Assembly: GCA_016866575.1 (NCBI GenBank)
Contig: VGMA01000002.1
Coordinates: 1 to 39,237 of the forward strand
Length of the DNA: 39,237 nucleotides
Source of the DNA: Chlamydiota bacterium
Lineage (GTDB): Bacteria; Chlamydiota; Chlamydiia; Chlamydiales; VGMA01
Direction of reading: 5' to 3'
Made by a program: the position numbers and the translations under genes. The notes beneath the pieces are model-generated. The model saw nothing but the letters and a program-made list of their open reading frames with translations. It was not told where the DNA came from and did not search any database. Below, piece after piece: positions 25,142-32,372 of the stretch (the first letter of the stretch is position 1; the number at the start of each line of letters is the position of its first letter).

Positions 25142-25525
25142 ATGAAGAACCTCATCTCTATTTTCGGAGTAGCTGAGCATGGAAGTCTCTATGAACACAT
25201 CTCCGTTAAGTGCTTAAATGATCTTCTTTTAACGCTAGGACAGCCTCAAGATGGAAGCTTAGCTATTGAAATTGCAATCCAATCGCTACTTTATGAAAGG
25301 GAAGTTTTGTTTTATCGTGTTCAAGAAGAAGGATATGAAAGCGATGCTTACCTTAAAGGCCTCTATTCATTAAAAAATAAAAGCGGCAGCTTATTACCTT
25401 CTGCAATAGCGCTGCCAGGCGTGAGTAGTCAAGAAATCATCGATGAAGCGGTAATGATTTGCAAAAAGCAATCGTCATTTCTCATCATGAATCAAAAAGA
25501 TCTCTACGATTTTCTTACTCGTTAG
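25142..25525 (+). CDS. Hypothetical small soluble protein
   Basis: 127-aa protein that I do not recognise, hydrophilic, no signal peptide or membrane helix. The N-terminal MKNLISIFGVAEHGSLYEHISV is followed by alternating strand/helix-like sequence, and a pattern of short hydrophobic stretches suggests a compact alpha/beta fold. No clear ribosome site directly before the ATG (TAGGATAGT). Its last 11 bases overlap the end of the convergent peroxiredoxin gene. Upstream are a TTGACT (25089-25094) and a 13-base palindrome, but no -10 box at proper distance from the former. Confidence 0.6.
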   Translation: MKNLISIFGVAEHGSLYEHISVKCLNDLLLTLGQPQDGSLAIEIAIQSLLYEREVLFYRVQEEGYESDAYLKGLYSLKNKSGSLLPSAIALPGVSSQEIIDEAVMICKKQSSFLIMNQKDLYDFLTR

Positions 25526-26102
25526 AGAAAAAGTCTTTAACGCCATCAAAGCTTGGTTTCATCCCCTTTTCCCCTTCTCTCCAATCTGCAGGGCAAACTT
25601 CTCCGTTTCTTTCAAAAAAGATGAGCGCTTCTAAAGAACGAAGCTCTTCTTCAATGCTGCGTCCTATTGGCAAATCATTGATGGTCTGATGTCTTACGAT
25701 CCCTTGCTTATCAATCAAAAAGACACCACGATAAGCAATCCCTTCGTCTTGGCATAAAACGCCGTAATCTTTTGCTATGCTCTTTTGGATGTCAGAAACA
25801 ATAGGATATTCAACACCTAAAATCCCCCCCTGCTTTTTTGGCGTTGAAAGCCAAGCAAAGTGGGAAAAATGGCTATCGATAGAGCATGCAACCACACGGG
25901 CATTTCTTTTTTCAAACTCATGAAGCTTTGATTGGAAAGCGTGAAGCTCTGTTGGGCAAACAAAAGTGAAGTCTAGGGGATAGAAAAAAAAGATCACATA
26001 ATGACCTAAATAGTTTTCTAGAGAAAAATTCTCAATAACACGATCTTTTTGCACAGCTTTTGCACTGAAATGGGGAGCTTTTTTTCCTACTAAAGATGCC
26101 AT
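25515..26102 (-). CDS. ahpC: 2-Cys peroxiredoxin (AhpC/Tsa)
   Basis: Thiol peroxidase reducing hydrogen peroxide and organic peroxides in the cytoplasm. The peroxidatic cysteine is Cys49 in YPLDFTFVCPTEL, and the resolving cysteine is about Cys170 in NGEVCPADW, so this is a typical 2-Cys enzyme working as an obligate dimer. 195 aa, family length. GGAGAAGAG precedes the ATG. It overlaps the metallo-hydrolase gene by 13 bases, so tRNA-Arg, hydrolase and peroxiredoxin are probably transcribed together. In Chlamydia a peroxiredoxin gene also lies close to a groEL paralogue. No AhpF reductase is in the window; thioredoxin is the likely electron donor. Confidence 0.94.
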   Translation of the reverse strand: MASLVGKKAPHFSAKAVQKDRVIENFSLENYLGHYVIFFFYPLDFTFVCPTELHAFQSKLHEFEKRNARVVACSIDSHFSHFAWLSTPKKQGGILGVEYPIVSDIQKSIAKDYGVLCQDEGIAYRGVFLIDKQGIVRHQTINDLPIGRSIEEELRSLEALIFFERNGEVCPADWREGEKGMKPSFDGVKDFFSNE

Positions 26103-26698
26103 TTTTTCTCTTCTCCTATAGTGGTTTTTTCACCATGTCCCGGATAAACAACGACCGGATCGGGCAAGGTGAGCAAGTATTTAACTGAAGCAATGATCTT
26201 TCTTTCATCTGCATTCATCGCATTTGTAGCCCCTCTACCCCTTTTAAAAAGGGTATCGCCTGAAAAAAGCACATGCTCTTTTTCAAAATAAAAACAAAGG
26301 CTTCCTGGAGAGTGGCCCGGCGTAGCAATCACCTTAAAGTAGATATCATCCAATTTAACCACATCCCCTTCTCTAATGAATCCATCGGGCTCCATTCCTT
26401 GCTTTTGGTAGAAATTCGGCAAGCCATCAAAACCAGGCCGGCGAAGATTTTCTGCATCTTCAGGACTTACATAGACAGGAAGGTCGATTTTTTGCTTGAT
26501 CACATCAACATCTGCGAAGTGGTCAAAGTGGGAGTGGGTTAGGTATATAGCTTGAATAGAGACGCCTCTTTTCTCCGCAAGGAGCAAAAGCTCATCTGCG
26601 CTGCCATGACCCGGATCGATGATAATAGCGCGAGAAAGACCACCTACGAGATAGGCATTTGTCTTCCATTCGCCTGCGATTACTCTTTCTATGAACAT
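26090..26698 (-). CDS. Metallo-beta-lactamase-fold hydrolase (glyoxalase II-like)
   Basis: Small zinc hydrolase of the hydroxyacylglutathione-hydrolase-like (YcbL type) group. Metal ligands are visible: THSHFDH (H55, H57, D59, H60), TPGHSPGS, SGDTLF with the bridging aspartate, and a final YPGHGE. The protein begins MFIERVIAGEWKTNAYLV, the usual family start, which fixes the ATG at 26698. An in-frame ATG two codons earlier lies inside the tRNA gene and is rejected. The start is one base after the mature 3' end of tRNA-Arg, leaving no room for a normal ribosome site. Substrate unknown; a thioester such as S-lactoylglutathione is possible. Followed by ahpC with overlap, hinting at a detoxification unit. 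Confidence 0.88.
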   Translation of the reverse strand: MFIERVIAGEWKTNAYLVGGLSRAIIIDPGHGSADELLLLAEKRGVSIQAIYLTHSHFDHFADVDVIKQKIDLPVYVSPEDAENLRRPGFDGLPNFYQKQGMEPDGFIREGDVVKLDDIYFKVIATPGHSPGSLCFYFEKEHVLFSGDTLFKRGRGATNAMNADERKIIASVKYLLTLPDPVVVYPGHGEKTTIGEEKKWHL

Positions 26699-26699
26699 T

Positions 26700-26773
26700 T
26701 GCACTGGAGAGGATTCGAACCTCTGACCTCTCGGTTCGTAGCCGAGTGCTCTATCCAGCTGAGCTACCAGTGC
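26700..26773 (-). tRNA. tRNA-Arg (anticodon ACG)
   Basis: Complete cloverleaf on the minus strand, 74 bases. The acceptor stem is GCACTGG/CCAGTGC with discriminator A; D-arm AGCTCAGCTGGATAGAGC; anticodon stem CTCGG/CCGAG with loop CTACGAA, anticodon ACG; T-arm with GGTTCGAATCC. The 3' CCA is not encoded (the bases after the discriminator are AAT). ACG is normally edited to ICG by TadA and then reads CGU, CGC and CGA. It is immediately upstream of the metallo-hydrolase gene. Confidence 0.96.
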
Positions 26774-26790
26774 ATAATAGGGACATATTC

Positions 26791-26843
26791 TCTAAAAGAA
26801 AGTCTTTTAGATCAAGAAGAATCTTCTTGTTAAGATTTTTTTT
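26791..26843 (+). repeat. Tandem hairpins ending in a T-tract
   Basis: Hairpin 1: TCTAAAAGA (26791-26799), loop AAG, TCTTTTAGA (26803-26811), perfect 9-base stem. Hairpin 2: CAAGAAGA (26813-26820), one base, TCTTCTTG (26822-26829). A third stem, AATCTT (26820-26825) with AAGATT (26832-26837), shares bases with hairpin 2 and runs straight into eight T (26836-26843), so hairpins 2 and 3 exclude each other. It lies in the gap between the tRNA-Arg promoter side and the 74-aa gene. It may be a weak plus-strand terminator or an attenuator, but no promoter upstream of it on the plus strand is evident. Confidence 0.4.
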
Positions 26844-26874
26844 AAACTACTTAAAGCTTATTTAATTAAAACTA

Positions 26875-26903
26875 TTGAATCATTTTGTTTTTTAGTTTAT
26901 AAT
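26875..26903 (+). promoter_or_regulatory. Sigma-70-type promoter of the 74-aa/588-aa operon
   Basis: TTGAAT (26875-26880) and TATAAT (26898-26903) are separated by exactly 17 bases, a near-consensus housekeeping promoter, in very AT-rich DNA. The expected transcription start is around 26910, about 20 bases before the first ATG. A second TATAAT (26924-26929) directly before the ATG has no suitable -35 box. Confidence 0.65.
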
Positions 26904-26930
26904 ATTATAGTTTTTAATAGTTGTATAATA

Positions 26931-27155
26931 ATGAAAAGCGCTGACAATGAATTAAATTTGATTTTTGGCGAAAAAAGCAAAAATAATAGGGGCCACCCCC
27001 TAAAAAAAAGCTATTTGCGCCTCAGCGATCTATTTTTATACCGAGGAAAGGATCAGCCAGATATTGATCTTCTTCAGAGCGATCAAAAAGAAGAGCGTAT
27101 TATGACTGAACGAGAGCTTCTCTTAATAGAACGTTTAACCATAGGTCCTATATGA
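26931..27155 (+). CDS. Small hypothetical protein coupled to the 588-aa gene
   Basis: 74-aa, highly charged, no signal peptide or membrane segment, no family recognised. Reality is supported by a near-consensus promoter just upstream and by the ATGA overlap of its stop with the start of the next gene, which suggests translational coupling. No ribosome site is visible before the ATG, and the leader would be only about 20 bases. It might be a chaperone or regulator for the large downstream protein, as small acidic/charged partners often precede secreted proteins, but this is only a guess from gene order. A non-coding leader is an alternative. Confidence 0.5.
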   Translation: MKSADNELNLIFGEKSKNNRGHPLKKSYLRLSDLFLYRGKDQPDIDLLQSDQKEERIMTERELLLIERLTIGPI

Positions 27156-28918
27156 CACCCGTAGATCGTAATATTGAGATCATCAGCCAGTATTCTTTAG
27201 AGGACCTGCCTAATATCTGTATCGACAAAGAAGGCAACTTTAATAAGCCTGATACAGCCAAAATGACACGATACGAAAAAATCGCTGCTGCGATTTCCTA
27301 TTGGATGGGAGCGCAATCTGAAAAGCGTTTCGCTCAACATACGTTAAACTTCTTAGAAAAAGATGGATTTAAAAAGTACCTAGCTGAAAAAAAACCTAGT
27401 GAAAAAATCTTTATCGCTACAAATCTGATAACAGCCCTTGGCAAGATTGAAGCAAGTCTTATTACTAAAAAAAATCAGCTTGAAGCAAAAGCAAATCAAA
27501 AAACCAATCCTTTCATAAAGTTCTTTTTCTCCCCTTCACAAAAGACAATTCAAGAATATGAAGATTTAACAACAAGAATTCATACATTAATATCAAGGCT
27601 CGAAGTTGAAAAAACCCAAGCGGAAGTAGAAAATTTGAGCCCTGGTCACTTAGCTAAAATTTTAGGGTTCACACAAGAGATCTATAATCAGTTAGGTTCT
27701 TATGAAAAAGCTAGCGAATTAGATCCTGAAACTTGCCAAAAATACGCAACACAAGAACAAAAAAAGGCAATAACTAACGCCTGCAATGATCATTTAAAAA
27801 CCATATTTTCGCAAACACGTGTCCATCTAGAAGAGATGGTTACAAAAGAAGAATATGATGCGTGTAAATATTCGGTTCTTCAAGAAAAAAAAGACCATTT
27901 GCAAAAATTAAGCTATCACAGTTACGCAAAAATCATCGGATTTGATCAAGAAATTCTAAGAAATTTTACACCAAATCCAAGAGAAGAATGTAGAGGAATA
28001 GAAAAAGAATTCGCGTTAGAGCATGCAACTACTTCTCAAAAAGATACAATAAAACAAGCATGTATTGAATCTTTAAAAGCTCTATTTTCTGATACAACAG
28101 TTGATTTGCAATCAGAGAATTTAGTGACTCCTGAAGACTTTCAAAAGGTTAAACAAGAGTGCTTAAAAAAAAGAAATCCACCGATATATGAGGCAAATCT
28201 TTTAGCACAAGAAACCTATAAAGCTGTGATGCAAAACATTCCTGATGCTAAATTTAAAGAAGATGAGCCTAGACTTACGGATGGGCAGAAAAAAGCAAGA
28301 TTCAATCAAGATGTCTTGATTGCACTAATAGAAAAATTTGGCTCCCAAGCACATGATTTCATAAAAAGTAAAATAGTTATCGATAGCTATATACAAATCA
28401 ATCATCAAGGAAATTGCCCGCTGATTACTAAAGATCTTTTTCTTGAACTTTACCGTACATGCAGGGAGCTAAGTAAAACAAGAAAACTTGAAGATTGTGA
28501 TCTAGAAAATGTTGAAGCGCTTATAGGTACACTAAACCTACCCCCGCTCCCTGAAAATATTGATAAAGAAGAAGACATCGTTGAAAAAAGCACATCCTAT
28601 TTTCCATCAATGAGAGAGGCCCTATCAACTATTAAGCAAGGTATGAAAAAGACTTCTGAAACAATCGAAAATCAAACCTCAACTATCTCTTTTTGTGCAA
28701 AATTGAAAGCTAGCGCACTAGTTAAGACTTCTTTCACTCCTTATTTGCCAAAACTTTATTCATCAAAAAAAGCGGGACCTACTGTAGCTTTGCCTGAGCC
28801 GGCTCGATTAGAGACAACTCCTCCCACTGTTCCTGCTGATCCAAATTCATACTGGTCATCACAAGAAGAATGGGAAGAGTTTGTTAAAAAGGTGAATAGG
28901 GAAAATCAAAATTGGTAG
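27152..28918 (+). CDS. Large hypothetical protein with ~90-aa internal duplication
   Basis: 588-aa hydrophilic, largely helical protein without signal peptide or clear membrane helix; not recognised. Residues about 162-248 and 253-341 are two copies of one module: each begins LS-x2-x-AKI-x-GF-x-QEI and continues with AT-x2-QK-x2-I-x2-AC-x3-LK-x-(I/L)FS-x-T-x-V-x-L and VT-x-E-x-(Y/F). A weaker third copy may cover about 370-440. The last ~60 residues are proline-rich and end in a Trp-containing tail (SSQEEWEEFVKK). Preceded by the overlapping 74-aa gene. The composition, repeat structure and lack of homologues recalled fit a host-directed effector, but no secretion signal can be proven from sequence. 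Confidence 0.72.
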   Translation: MTPVDRNIEIISQYSLEDLPNICIDKEGNFNKPDTAKMTRYEKIAAAISYWMGAQSEKRFAQHTLNFLEKDGFKKYLAEKKPSEKIFIATNLITALGKIEASLITKKNQLEAKANQKTNPFIKFFFSPSQKTIQEYEDLTTRIHTLISRLEVEKTQAEVENLSPGHLAKILGFTQEIYNQLGSYEKASELDPETCQKYATQEQKKAITNACNDHLKTIFSQTRVHLEEMVTKEEYDACKYSVLQEKKDHLQKLSYHSYAKIIGFDQEILRNFTPNPREECRGIEKEFALEHATTSQKDTIKQACIESLKALFSDTTVDLQSENLVTPEDFQKVKQECLKKRNPPIYEANLLAQETYKAVMQNIPDAKFKEDEPRLTDGQKKARFNQDVLIALIEKFGSQAHDFIKSKIVIDSYIQINHQGNCPLITKDLFLELYRTCRELSKTRKLEDCDLENVEALIGTLNLPPLPENIDKEEDIVEKSTSYFPSMREALSTIKQGMKKTSETIENQTSTISFCAKLKASALVKTSFTPYLPKLYSSKKAGPTVALPEPARLETTPPTVPADPNSYWSSQEEWEEFVKKVNRENQNW

Positions 28919-28934
28919 ATGTAAAAATTACATC
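28918..28934. repeat. Inverted repeat spanning two convergent stop codons
   Basis: GATGTAA, three A, TTACATC: a perfect 7-base stem with 3-base loop that includes the last base of the 588-aa gene's TAG and the whole TAA of groEL. It could act as a bidirectional 3'-end hairpin, but no T-tract follows on either strand, so it is not called a terminator. Confidence 0.4.
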
Positions 28935-30610
28935 ATGCCCATTCCACCCATGCCGCCCATGCCGCCCATTCCACCCATGCCGCCCATGCCGCCCATGTGG
29001 CCATGTCCTAGATGATCATCCCCTTTTTTATCGTCAGGTTCATCTGTGATCATCACTTCGACCGTTAAGAGCATGCTTGCGATAGACACTGCATTGCTGA
29101 TTGCTTGTCTTGTCACTTCTACAGGATCGATAACTCCTGTTTTGACAAGATCCTCATAAGTTTCAGTGAGTGCGTTGTAGCCAAAATTTCCTTCAAGGGA
29201 TGCTACTTTCTCAGCTACAACATCTCCATTTGCTCCAGCATTGAAAGCAATCGCTGTGGTTGGCGCGCGAAGAGCTTTCATCAAAATTTGCACTCCTAAA
29301 GCTTCATCTCCTGAAAGTTTTAATGCTTTTAATACTTTTTCGGCTCTAATAAGCGCAGTTCCGCCTCCTGCGACTATGCCGCTGATAGCTGCAGCTCTTG
29401 TTGCATGAAGCGCATCTTCTACTCGATCTTTGATCTCTTTCATTTCTGCTTCTGTAGGTGCACCTACTTGAATGACAGCTACTCCTCCTGACAATTTGGC
29501 TAATCGCTCTTGGAGTTTTTCTTTGTCGTAATCTGATGTTGTGTCTTGGATTTGTCTTCTGATCCCTTCGATCCTCGCTCTGATTGCGTGGCTATCTCCT
29601 CTTCCTCCGGTGATTACTGTGTCTTCTTTACTGATTGTCACCATCGTGCATGATCCTAGATGTTCAGGAGATACTTTTTCTAATTCATGCCCTGTTTCTT
29701 GAGATATTACTGTGGCACCTGTGAGTATTGCGATATCTGCGAGCATCGCTTTTTTGCGATCGCCAAAAGCTGGAGCTTTTACTGCGCAAACGTTGAGATT
29801 GCCTTTCAATTTATTTACAACAAGTGTAGTCAAAGCATCAGAATCAATATCTTCTGCAATAATCAAACAAGGTTTTTTCCCTTTTAGAGATGCAATCATT
29901 TCTAAAATAGGAACCATTTGCTGAATAGAAGAAATTTTCATATCTGTGATGAATAGATAAGCATCTTTTAGCTCTGCAGTCATTTTATCAGGATTAGTGA
30001 CAAAATAAGGCGAGAGATACCCTTTATCAAATTGCATACCTTCAACAACTTCTACAATTGTTTCAAGTCCTTTAGCTTCTTCAACAGTGATTGTGCCATC
30101 TTTACCTACTTTTTCCATGGCATCGGCAATCAAATCTCCAATTTTTTTATCGTTATTTGCTGAAATAGCACCTACTTGCGCGATTTCCTCGCGTGAGCGA
30201 ACCTGAATTGCACTTTTATCTAAATGGCAAAGAACTTCTTTAAGGGCTTTATCCATCCCTTTTTTAACCTGTACAGGATCAGCGCCAGCTTCGATATAAC
30301 GAAGACCTTCCTTATAGATTGCTTCTGTTAGCGTCACAGCTGTTGTTGTACCATCTCCTGCTTTATCGTTCGTTTTTGATGCAGCAGCGGCTACAAGCTG
30401 AGCGCCCATATTTTCAAACTTGTCTTTGAGCTTGATCTCTTTTGCAACACTTACACCATCTTTTGTCGATAAAGGAGGTCCAAATGCTTTTTCTAAAAGA
30501 ACGTTTCTACCACCTGGGCCAAGCGTTGCTTTTACTGCTCTAGCAAGCTTTTTTACACCTGAAAGGATGTGCGATCGTGCAACTTGTTGACTTGCAATTT
30601 TTTTTGCCAT
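28928..30610 (-). CDS. groEL: Chaperonin GroEL, stand-alone copy
   Basis: 60-kDa chaperonin, 560 aa from the ATG at 30610 (AGGAG eight bases upstream); the 18 codons before it in frame are not family-like. ATP-site motifs are intact (TLGPGGRNVLLEK, DGVSVAKEI, NDKAGDGTTTA, GVAVIQVGAPTE, GIVAGGGTAL), and the apical substrate/GroES-binding segment is well conserved, so this is a working GroEL rather than a diverged copy. The C-terminal tail has a His-rich link (HLGHGHM) and then seven or so GGM repeats. No groES is next to it. By neighbours (ahpC, uvrD, rpoN) it sits at the locus of the second chlamydial groEL. A TTGACA promoter and a CIRCE-like element lie upstream. Confidence 0.96.
   Translation of the reverse strand: MAKKIASQQVARSHILSGVKKLARAVKATLGPGGRNVLLEKAFGPPLSTKDGVSVAKEIKLKDKFENMGAQLVAAAASKTNDKAGDGTTTAVTLTEAIYKEGLRYIEAGADPVQVKKGMDKALKEVLCHLDKSAIQVRSREEIAQVGAISANNDKKIGDLIADAMEKVGKDGTITVEEAKGLETIVEVVEGMQFDKGYLSPYFVTNPDKMTAELKDAYLFITDMKISSIQQMVPILEMIASLKGKKPCLIIAEDIDSDALTTLVVNKLKGNLNVCAVKAPAFGDRKKAMLADIAILTGATVISQETGHELEKVSPEHLGSCTMVTISKEDTVITGGRGDSHAIRARIEGIRRQIQDTTSDYDKEKLQERLAKLSGGVAVIQVGAPTEAEMKEIKDRVEDALHATRAAAISGIVAGGGTALIRAEKVLKALKLSGDEALGVQILMKALRAPTTAIAFNAGANGDVVAEKVASLEGNFGYNALTETYEDLVKTGVIDPVEVTRQAISNAVSIASMLLTVEVMITDEPDDKKGDDHLGHGHMGGMGGMGGMGGMGGMGGMGMM
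28935..28996 (-). repeat. 9-base tandem repeats coding the GroEL GGM tail
   Basis: About seven imperfect 9-base units (ATGCCGCCC-like on the plus strand) code the Gly-Gly-Met tail inside groEL. Units differ mainly at third codon positions (GCC versus TCC/ACC forms), so the tract may be slippage-prone but is kept in frame. Confidence 0.75.
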
Positions 30611-30635
30611 TATAGTGCTCCTGTTTAGAAGAACT

Positions 30636-30664
30636 ATGCTAGTTTCATAAACCTTTTTTGTCAA
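30636..30664 (-). promoter_or_regulatory. groEL promoter
   Basis: On the minus strand, a perfect -35 box TTGACA (30659-30664) and a -10 box TAGCAT (30636-30641, four of six consensus bases) are 17 bases apart, about 26 bases before the groEL start codon. This looks like a housekeeping sigma promoter with a strong -35 and weak -10. Confidence 0.65.
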
Positions 30665-30668
30665 GAAA

Positions 30669-30695
30669 TTGGCACTCTTAGCGATTAGTTGCTAA
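30669..30695. promoter_or_regulatory. Degenerate CIRCE element (HrcA operator)
   Basis: TTGGCACTC (30669-30677), nine bases, AGTTGCTAA (30687-30695). Compared with the CIRCE consensus TTAGCACTC-N9-GAGTGCTAA, the left arm matches 8 of 9 and the right arm 6 of 9, with exact 9-9-9 spacing. CIRCE is bound by the heat-shock repressor HrcA. Here it lies four bases upstream of the groEL -35 box and between groEL and the divergent 536-aa gene, so it could affect both. Confidence 0.7.
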
Positions 30696-30758
30696 ATTTG
30701 TTTTTTGCCCTTGCCATATTCTAGGTCTTTATTTTCTATTAAATAAAAGGAGATTGCT

Positions 30759-32369
30759 ATGACTCACCCTACAAATTCAGGATTCAATCCCAACAAAAAT
30801 TTTACTAAAGAGATCTACGCCGACTTTAGACAAGGTATAATTGATGAACAATCCCCTGATTCTTTAAAAGATGGCATTGAATTAAAAGTAGTTATGAAAA
30901 TTCGCGAGCTTCTTAGCCATGGGCAAAAAAAAGAAGCAGCAGATCTTATGATCTCGATTACAGAAGACATTCTCGATAAAAATGAAACTGGCTACGATAA
31001 AAAACTCTTAATCAATCTTTATATGGCTGTGAACGAACTCTCTCCTTACCTTTTCACAAAGGATATGGGAGACAGAATACTCAACTATCTAATGAACAGT
31101 GAAGGTCCTGAAGCGGATAAACTCAAAGAAAGCCTCAAATGTCTAGTCAAACACGGCCTTTATGACAAAGAATGGATCACTAGATATGCCTCTAATGTAA
31201 AAACTGGCCGTTCAGTAAGCACAGCTTCAACCACTAAAATATCAAATATCGATAAAGAGCTGTCAAAAACGACGATTACCGAATCAGGCTTAGAAAGAAT
31301 CAACTCTATAAGAAATCGCTGCTTAGGAGAAAATGCTAATTTAGAGAATATCCATATTCTTGTTAACGAGCGATTTTATGAAGACTATCGCCGCCTAAAA
31401 GAAGCAAATACTGATGATGCCCAAATACAAGAGCGCTTAACCAACTCCATTGTTCAAACTCTAAAAGATCTGACACATCGTGTAGGAAAAGCTAAGGCTG
31501 CTAGATGCATGATCGAGATCCATCAAACTATCAGCAATCTAAAAAATACACGTACAAATACGTTCAATTCTGAGCTCTTACAAAAAATTATGGACCGCTT
31601 GAATAGCGAAGATTCGCCTATTACTTCCTATGATATAGGGATGAATATGATTGCAAACTTGGTAGATCCTCAAACTTCTACTGAAAAAAAAGATGCTATG
31701 AAAGAAAGACTTAAAGCTCTTGTTGTACTAGGATATTTCCCTATTGAACAGCTTCAAAAAGAAGCCTTAACCAATCGAAGCCAAGAGCTTTTTGATATGT
31801 ATAACCAATTTACTGCTAAAAGCCAATCTAGTAAAGCCCCCAGTAGAATAGCAAATTTAGAGTCTATTTTGTCTCAAAAGATTCCCAACTCTTCTTTAAA
31901 AGCCGATACCGCTTCTTCATCTTCCAATGAAAGCATCTCTTCAAGACCCTCTTCTATCGACACAAGAGAAAAAGGTCCTTTACCTATCTCAAACTTGCCA
32001 AGAGATCGTAAAGCTTCAAGCGAAGAAAAGTCCACATTAAGCGGTTTTGAAAGAGAAACTGAAAGACTGCAAAAGATCCCTTTAAATGAACTAAAAAATT
32101 TAGCGAAAAACACCTTTGATAGACTAAGTTCTTCGCAACAAACAAAAATAAGGGATGCGATCTTCTCATCTTACAAATCAAGAAACGCCGCCTTGCTCTC
32201 TTATTCCATTGGATCTGCCGCAAGGGATATAGATGAGCCTGCTTTCAGGGTTTTATACCAACGTTTAGTAGAAAAAGAAGCGGGGGTTGATTTTCAAAGA
32301 GCGTCAAACGATGACTTAAAAGAAGGAACTTCGGCATTCGCTCAAATTTTGAATATACCGCTTAGATAA
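30759..32369 (+). CDS. Hypothetical protein with ~100-aa internal duplication, divergent from groEL
   Basis: 536-aa hydrophilic, helical protein with no signal peptide or membrane helix; not recognised. Residues about 47-144 and 234-336 align as two copies of one module: a basic/amphipathic start, KAA/KEAA followed by MI-x-I, LL, a DMG/DIG motif, K-x-LK-x-LV-x2-G(L/Y) and a final E-x-(I/L)...A. A Ser-rich linker (about 385-430) separates the repeats from a C-terminal helical domain ending at the stop. Clear GGAG site before the ATG. The gene is divergent from groEL and shares its CIRCE-containing intergenic region (148 bases between start codons). A secreted effector is possible, and an HrcA-regulated protein is another; neither is shown. 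Confidence 0.72.
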   Translation: MTHPTNSGFNPNKNFTKEIYADFRQGIIDEQSPDSLKDGIELKVVMKIRELLSHGQKKEAADLMISITEDILDKNETGYDKKLLINLYMAVNELSPYLFTKDMGDRILNYLMNSEGPEADKLKESLKCLVKHGLYDKEWITRYASNVKTGRSVSTASTTKISNIDKELSKTTITESGLERINSIRNRCLGENANLENIHILVNERFYEDYRRLKEANTDDAQIQERLTNSIVQTLKDLTHRVGKAKAARCMIEIHQTISNLKNTRTNTFNSELLQKIMDRLNSEDSPITSYDIGMNMIANLVDPQTSTEKKDAMKERLKALVVLGYFPIEQLQKEALTNRSQELFDMYNQFTAKSQSSKAPSRIANLESILSQKIPNSSLKADTASSSSNESISSRPSSIDTREKGPLPISNLPRDRKASSEEKSTLSGFERETERLQKIPLNELKNLAKNTFDRLSSSQQTKIRDAIFSSYKSRNAALLSYSIGSAARDIDEPAFRVLYQRLVEKEAGVDFQRASNDDLKEGTSAFAQILNIPLR

Positions 32370-32372
32370 AAC

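Noticed and set aside
26699..26704. ATG inside the tRNA as start of the metallo-hydrolase
   Set aside because: It would read into the tRNA acceptor stem; the next ATG gives the usual family N-terminus.
30669..30684. TTGGCAC before groEL as a sigma-54 -24 box
   Set aside because: The -12 half (TTGC) is not at the right spacing, and the sequence is better explained as a CIRCE arm.
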